DNA from: Pseudanabaena galeata CCNP1313
GTDB lineage: Bacteria; Cyanobacteriota; Cyanobacteriia; Pseudanabaenales; Pseudanabaenaceae
Direction of reading: 5' to 3'
DNA: 64,000 nucleotides
Assembly (NCBI RefSeq): GCF_029910235.1
Contig: NZ_CP112874.1
Location: 3,286,001-3,350,000, forward strand
In this document: positions 60,625-64,000 of the stretch, in pieces
How positions within the stretch are numbered: the stretch's first letter is position 1
How the letters are laid out: every line of letters begins with the position of its first letter
Translations under genes and position numbers: made by a program
The notes under the pieces: generated by a model
Databases searched by the model: none
Told to the model about the DNA's origin: nothing
What the model saw: the letters and a program-made list of their open reading frames with translations, nothing else

Positions 60625-62833
60625 ATTCTGGTCTACCCTGTGACATGAAATGCTTTTGTGAACTCATTTCAGGTTCTCCATCATTAGGGACTCTCTGGAT
60701 ATAAGTTCCATCTGCCTTGAGATCCCAAGCTTGGCGATTGTCAGCAAGGATGATTTCCAGAATCTGCTTGAGTTCTTTAACTAGAGAGCCTTCCACAATA
60801 GGAGTAATCACCTCAACACGCGCATCAAGGTTGCGTGGCATCCAGTCAGCACTGCCGATGTAGACCTGTTCTTCTCCTCCATTACTGAAGTAGAAGATGC
60901 GTGAATGTTCGAGAAAGCGCCCGATCACACTAATTACTCTGATGCGATCGCTTAAGCCCTTAACTTTAGGACGAATACAACAGATCCCACGAATGATTAG
61001 ATCAATATTCACTCCGACTTGTGAAGCCTCATATAGAGCCGAGATAATCTCAGGATCAACTAGTGAGTTCATCTTGGCAATGATATAGGAAGGATAGCCT
61101 TGCTTTTGATGTTCGATTTCGCGTTGAATTAACTTCAAAAACTTCTCTCGCATATTCACAGGCGCAACTAACAACTTGCGATAATCACGCTGACGAGAGT
61201 AACCAGTGAGATAGTTAAATAGATCCGTTAAATCTGCGCCCAAATCATCATTACAGCTAAAAATACCAAGATCACTGTAAAATCTCGCTGTTTTTGGGTT
61301 GTAATTGCCAGTACCGATATGCACATAACGAACTAGGCGATCGCCTTCTTGCCGCACCACTAGAGCCGTCTTAGTATGAGTTTTGAGATTCTTTAACCCA
61401 TAGACTACATGTACACCAGAATTCTCCAGTTTCTTTGCCCAGAGAATATTATTCGCCTCATCAAATCTTGCCTTTAGCTCTACCAATACCGCTACCTGCT
61501 TGCCATTCTCCGCAGCTCTTACTAATGCATGGACAATTGGCGAATCCCCAGAAGTTCGATATAGAGTCTGTTTAATTGCTAGAACATCAGGATCGTTAGC
61601 CGCCTCTTCAATAAATCGCTGCACTGTGGTTGTAAAGGACTGATAGGGATGATGAACTAGAAAATCGCCCTCTTGAATAATTTCAAAAAAACTTTTCCCC
61701 TGCTCATATCCTTCCTTCAATCGTGGATGGGTAACTGATTTCCAAGGCTTATCTTGATGTTCGGGCATGGGCAAAAAAGCGAGGGACATCAGACCGCCTA
61801 GTCCAATGAGACCAGGGATATCATATACATCAGCTTCTGTAATTCCCAATTGTGCAATTAGCTCTTTGCGGATTTCTGGAGGGATATCCCTAGCAATTTC
61901 CATTCGTACAACTGAGCCAAACTTCTGCTTGCGTAGCTCTTCTTGTAAAGCGGAAATCAAGTCATCGGCTTCTTCTTCTTCGATATCCAGTTCTGCATCA
62001 CGAGTAATCCGAAATGGATAATAACTGAGAATCTCCATTCCTGGAAATAACGCATCAAGGTTATGGGCAATGACCTGTTCTAAAGGTACAAAGGTATGAT
62101 CATCGGTCTCAGGAATTTTGACAAACCTTGGTAATACATTAGGTACTTTCACCCGCGCAAAGTTCTTTTCCTTAGTTTCGCGATCGCGCACAATCACAAC
62201 TAAATTTAAACTCAGGTTGGAGATGTAAGGGAATGGGTGAGCAGGATCGACGGCTAAGGGAGTGAGTACGGGAAATAACTTTTCTTGAAAATAGGTTTTG
62301 AGATAGCGCTGATGTTTCTTATCAATATTTTTGTAGTCTAAGAGTTTTACTCCATGTCTATGCAACTCTGGACGCAGGGTATTCTCGAAAAACTCATGCT
62401 GCATCGTTACTAATGGTACAAGCGCTTCCCGAATTACTTGCAACTGCTTTTCTGGACTCAGCCCATCATCGGAAATAATATCCATCTGCTCCGAAAACTT
62501 TTTCTTCACCCTTGCAACTCTAACCATGAAAAACTCATCAAGGTTAGTACTAAAAATTGCGAAAAATTTAGCGCGTTCTAGTAGTGAGGTTCGCGAGTCA
62601 ATGCCTTCACTTAAAACTCTTTTGTTGAATGCAACCCAGCTTAGTTCGCGATTAAAAAAATACATGGAGCGATCGACGGAATCAGCATCAGACTTTGCAT
62701 GTTGCTTACCAATTGTCTCTGAATTCTCTGGCAAAGATTCTAAAATTTCTCCCAAGTCCGTATTGATGATGTCAACTTCTTCTGGAGAGCTATCGGCATT
62801 TTTCTGAACTAAATCTTTTTTGGTTCTGGTCAT
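60617..62833 (-). CDS. ppk: Polyphosphate kinase 1
   Basis: Protein of 738 residues, close to the family norm of about 700 with an acidic N-terminal extension. It makes polyphosphate from ATP. The N-terminal helical domain has FNRELSWVAFNKRVL and FFMVRVARVKKKF. Later motifs are HPFPYISNLSLNLVV, IKQTLYRTSGDSPIVHALVR, LKARFDEANNILWAKKLENS, and the phosphorylated-histidine region LKNLKTHTKTALVVR. The second His-Lys-Asp half (TGNYNPKTARFYSDLGIFS, VRVISVIGRFLEHSRIFYF) is intact. In cyanobacteria polyphosphate granules store phosphate. Confidence 0.96.
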   Translation of the reverse strand: MTRTKKDLVQKNADSSPEEVDIINTDLGEILESLPENSETIGKQHAKSDADSVDRSMYFFNRELSWVAFNKRVLSEGIDSRTSLLERAKFFAIFSTNLDEFFMVRVARVKKKFSEQMDIISDDGLSPEKQLQVIREALVPLVTMQHEFFENTLRPELHRHGVKLLDYKNIDKKHQRYLKTYFQEKLFPVLTPLAVDPAHPFPYISNLSLNLVVIVRDRETKEKNFARVKVPNVLPRFVKIPETDDHTFVPLEQVIAHNLDALFPGMEILSYYPFRITRDAELDIEEEEADDLISALQEELRKQKFGSVVRMEIARDIPPEIRKELIAQLGITEADVYDIPGLIGLGGLMSLAFLPMPEHQDKPWKSVTHPRLKEGYEQGKSFFEIIQEGDFLVHHPYQSFTTTVQRFIEEAANDPDVLAIKQTLYRTSGDSPIVHALVRAAENGKQVAVLVELKARFDEANNILWAKKLENSGVHVVYGLKNLKTHTKTALVVRQEGDRLVRYVHIGTGNYNPKTARFYSDLGIFSCNDDLGADLTDLFNYLTGYSRQRDYRKLLVAPVNMREKFLKLIQREIEHQKQGYPSYIIAKMNSLVDPEIISALYEASQVGVNIDLIIRGICCIRPKVKGLSDRIRVISVIGRFLEHSRIFYFSNGGEEQVYIGSADWMPRNLDARVEVITPIVEGSLVKELKQILEIILADNRQAWDLKADGTYIQRVPNDGEPEMSSQKHFMSQGRPEFA

Positions 62834-62938
62834 AGGAGCAAATCTTTCATCTTGCGTAAAATCAGTTAAGTACTAGATTACCGAAGTATCGGTCATTGCT
62901 ATGTGAGCTTAAACACTTCACCACAATAAACCAACTTA

Positions 62939-62979
62939 AAGATCTAAGGATGGTTCGTTAGCACCATCCTTAGATCTAC
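62939..62979. repeat. Hairpin upstream of ppk
   Basis: AGATCTAAGGATGGT-TCGTTAGC-ACCATCCTTAGATCT, 15-bp perfect stem between ppk and the peroxidase gene. Confidence 0.7.
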
Positions 62980-63005
62980 CACAATCACCGATCAAACAAA
63001 CCATG

Positions 63006-63048
63006 AGATTTTTTGAAAGTGTTACGTTTCTACACTTTTAAAAAATCT
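63006..63048 (-). terminator. Hairpin terminator of the peroxidase gene
   Basis: AGATTTTTTGAAAGTGT and ACACTTTTAAAAAATCT pair nearly perfectly, with the last bases in the stop codon. Confidence 0.7.
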
Positions 63049-63520
63049 AGCCCAAGAGTGCCTCAATATCTTTACGCAAATCTGCATCTTCAGGCGCAAC
63101 ACTAGAAGGGTAGTATTTCACGACTTTACCTTCTTTATCAACTAGAAACTTATTGAAGTTCCATTTTACTTGGCTACCTGTAGTTTCAGTAAGGTATTTG
63201 TAAGCATCTGTCATGTCACTCCCGCTTACTTTTACCTTGCTAAACATGTCGAAGGTGACATCGTAGGTGAGAGAGCAGAAGCTCTTGATTTCTGCTTCAG
63301 TCCCTGGCTCCTGTGCGCCAAAATCGTTACTAGGAAAGCCAAGAATCTCAAAACCCTTGTCTTTGTATTCACGATAAAGAGACTCTAGCCCTTTGTATTG
63401 CTTGGTGTAGCCACATTTAGAGGCTACGTTGACAACTAAGGCGACTTTGCCTTTGTACTGAGCGAGATCAACTGGTTGATCATCGATGTTGGTGAGCTTG
63501 AAATCGTAAAGTGTGGACAT
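63047..63520 (-). CDS. Glutathione peroxidase family protein
   Basis: Protein of 157 residues. The peroxidatic site is VNVASKCGYTKQYKGLESLY with Cys in place of selenocysteine, followed by LGFPSNDFGAQEPGTEAEI (Gln of the tetrad) and VKWNFNKFLVDKEG (Trp and Asn). A Cys at position about 80 (IKSFCSLTYD) could be the resolving cysteine, as in thioredoxin-dependent relatives. It reduces lipid or hydrogen peroxides. In cyanobacteria NADPH- or thioredoxin-dependent use is known, so the electron donor here is an inference. Confidence 0.93.
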   Translation of the reverse strand: MSTLYDFKLTNIDDQPVDLAQYKGKVALVVNVASKCGYTKQYKGLESLYREYKDKGFEILGFPSNDFGAQEPGTEAEIKSFCSLTYDVTFDMFSKVKVSGSDMTDAYKYLTETTGSQVKWNFNKFLVDKEGKVVKYYPSSVAPEDADLRKDIEALLG

Positions 63521-63617
63521 ATTTCAGATTATTAGGGTTTATATGGGAGTTGTTTTTGAGGTTGCTATAGTTAGTAAAGACTGATTTCATAACTATTTAG
63601 CAATTTGCAGCGATCGC

Positions 63618-64000
63618 ATGGCAAGTGTAATTATCCTAATTGGTGTACCCGCTAGTGGCAAATCTAGCCTTGCTGAGAAGATGCTATATGCTTCTAGTCA
63701 GAATAGTAGCAGCCTAACTTATGGGGCAACTCAACTAATCAGCCCCGATCGCATCCGAGCTTCACTCTATGGATCAGCATCTACGCAGGGAGATTGGGCG
63801 GAGATTTGGGAGCAGGTACAACAGTCATTTGCCAATGCCGCGAAATCGCAACAATCTGTAATATATGATGCCACAAATTATAAACGCGAGTATCGCAAAG
63901 ATGTTATCGACCTCGCTAAGGCTCATGGGTTTAAGCCAATTACGGGTATTTGGCTAGATGTGCCACTCTGGATTTGCCTATCCCGTAATGAGGTACGCGA
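63618..64000 (+). CDS. P-loop kinase-like protein (cut by window edge)
   Basis: ATG 63618 opens a frame that runs off the end of the window (about 127 residues visible). The Walker A motif is VIILIGVPASGKSSLAEKML. A TQLISPDRIRASLYG segment follows, with the SxDxIR motif of AAA_33-type polynucleotide and small-molecule kinases, then SVIYDATNYKREYRKDVI (Walker B-like with the DATN of this family) and WLDVPLWICLSRN. These enzymes phosphorylate RNA ends or small molecules; specificity cannot be read from the fragment. Confidence 0.8.
   Translation, partial: MASVIILIGVPASGKSSLAEKMLYASSQNSSSLTYGATQLISPDRIRASLYGSASTQGDWAEIWEQVQQSFANAAKSQQSVIYDATNYKREYRKDVIDLAKAHGFKPITGIWLDVPLWICLSRNEVR

Overview
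The window is cyanobacterial chromosome. It carries allophycocyanin genes (apcA, apcB, apcC), an NblA-type phycobilisome degradation protein, psaC, an NdhD subunit, the sulfolipid synthase sqdX, a PedR-like LuxR regulator and very many HIP1-type GCGATCGC octamers. Gene content and the abundance of intergenic palindromes suggest a filamentous, Pseudanabaena-like freshwater species, but that placement is inference. No rRNA, tRNA or CRISPR array was seen. Both ends of the window cut a gene.

Layout. 1-2.3 kb: a TPR-like gene fragment and two type IV pilins. 2.3-5.1 kb: a tight minus-strand group of two Uma2 nucleases, a P-loop ATPase and a PD-(D/E)XK-like protein. 5.2-10 kb: a GH19 lysozyme/chitinase-like protein with four N-terminal repeats, several unknown proteins and an EbsA-like protein. 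10-17 kb: an ABC substrate-binding lipoprotein, RNase III, two GT2 glycosyltransferases, a Uma2 protein and a lipase-like hydrolase. 17-21 kb: a MazF-type toxin module, small genes and a 930-base noncoding stretch rich in repeats with one candidate small RNA. 21-37 kb: mostly housekeeping and photosynthesis genes (UDG, dxr, psaC, an M14-like peptidase, IMPase, an M23 peptidase, apcABC-nblA, HAD, pedR, lgt, an aminotransferase, ndhD, an FkbM methyltransferase).

37.5-46.7 kb is the most unusual region. Seven same-strand genes lie with gaps of 33 bp or less or with 4-bp overlaps: a CHAT-protease/ATPase fusion, a PD-(D/E)XK protein, two Uma2 nucleases, a small helical protein, an HNH nuclease, and a giant ATPase with a membrane segment and 14 WD40 repeats. 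The last gene is split by a 1141-bp IS4-family element with a 9-bp target duplication. A second, apparently identical copy of that IS sits inside an IS982-family element at 47.4-49.6 kb, next to the remnant of a PIN toxin. 49.7-64 kb: glmU, aspA, two toxin-antitoxin pairs on opposite strands, an intact MmeI-like restriction-modification enzyme, sqdX, bioB, Uma2, ppk, glutathione peroxidase and a kinase fragment.

Palindromes are everywhere between genes. At least three families can be defined: a 131-bp element (three copies, 9-bp duplications at two), a roughly 110-bp element with TATAGC ends, and a 109-bp element with the same ends as the IS982-family element. Their hairpin arms differ between copies yet stay self-complementary. 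Everything here was read by eye; no database or folding program was used.
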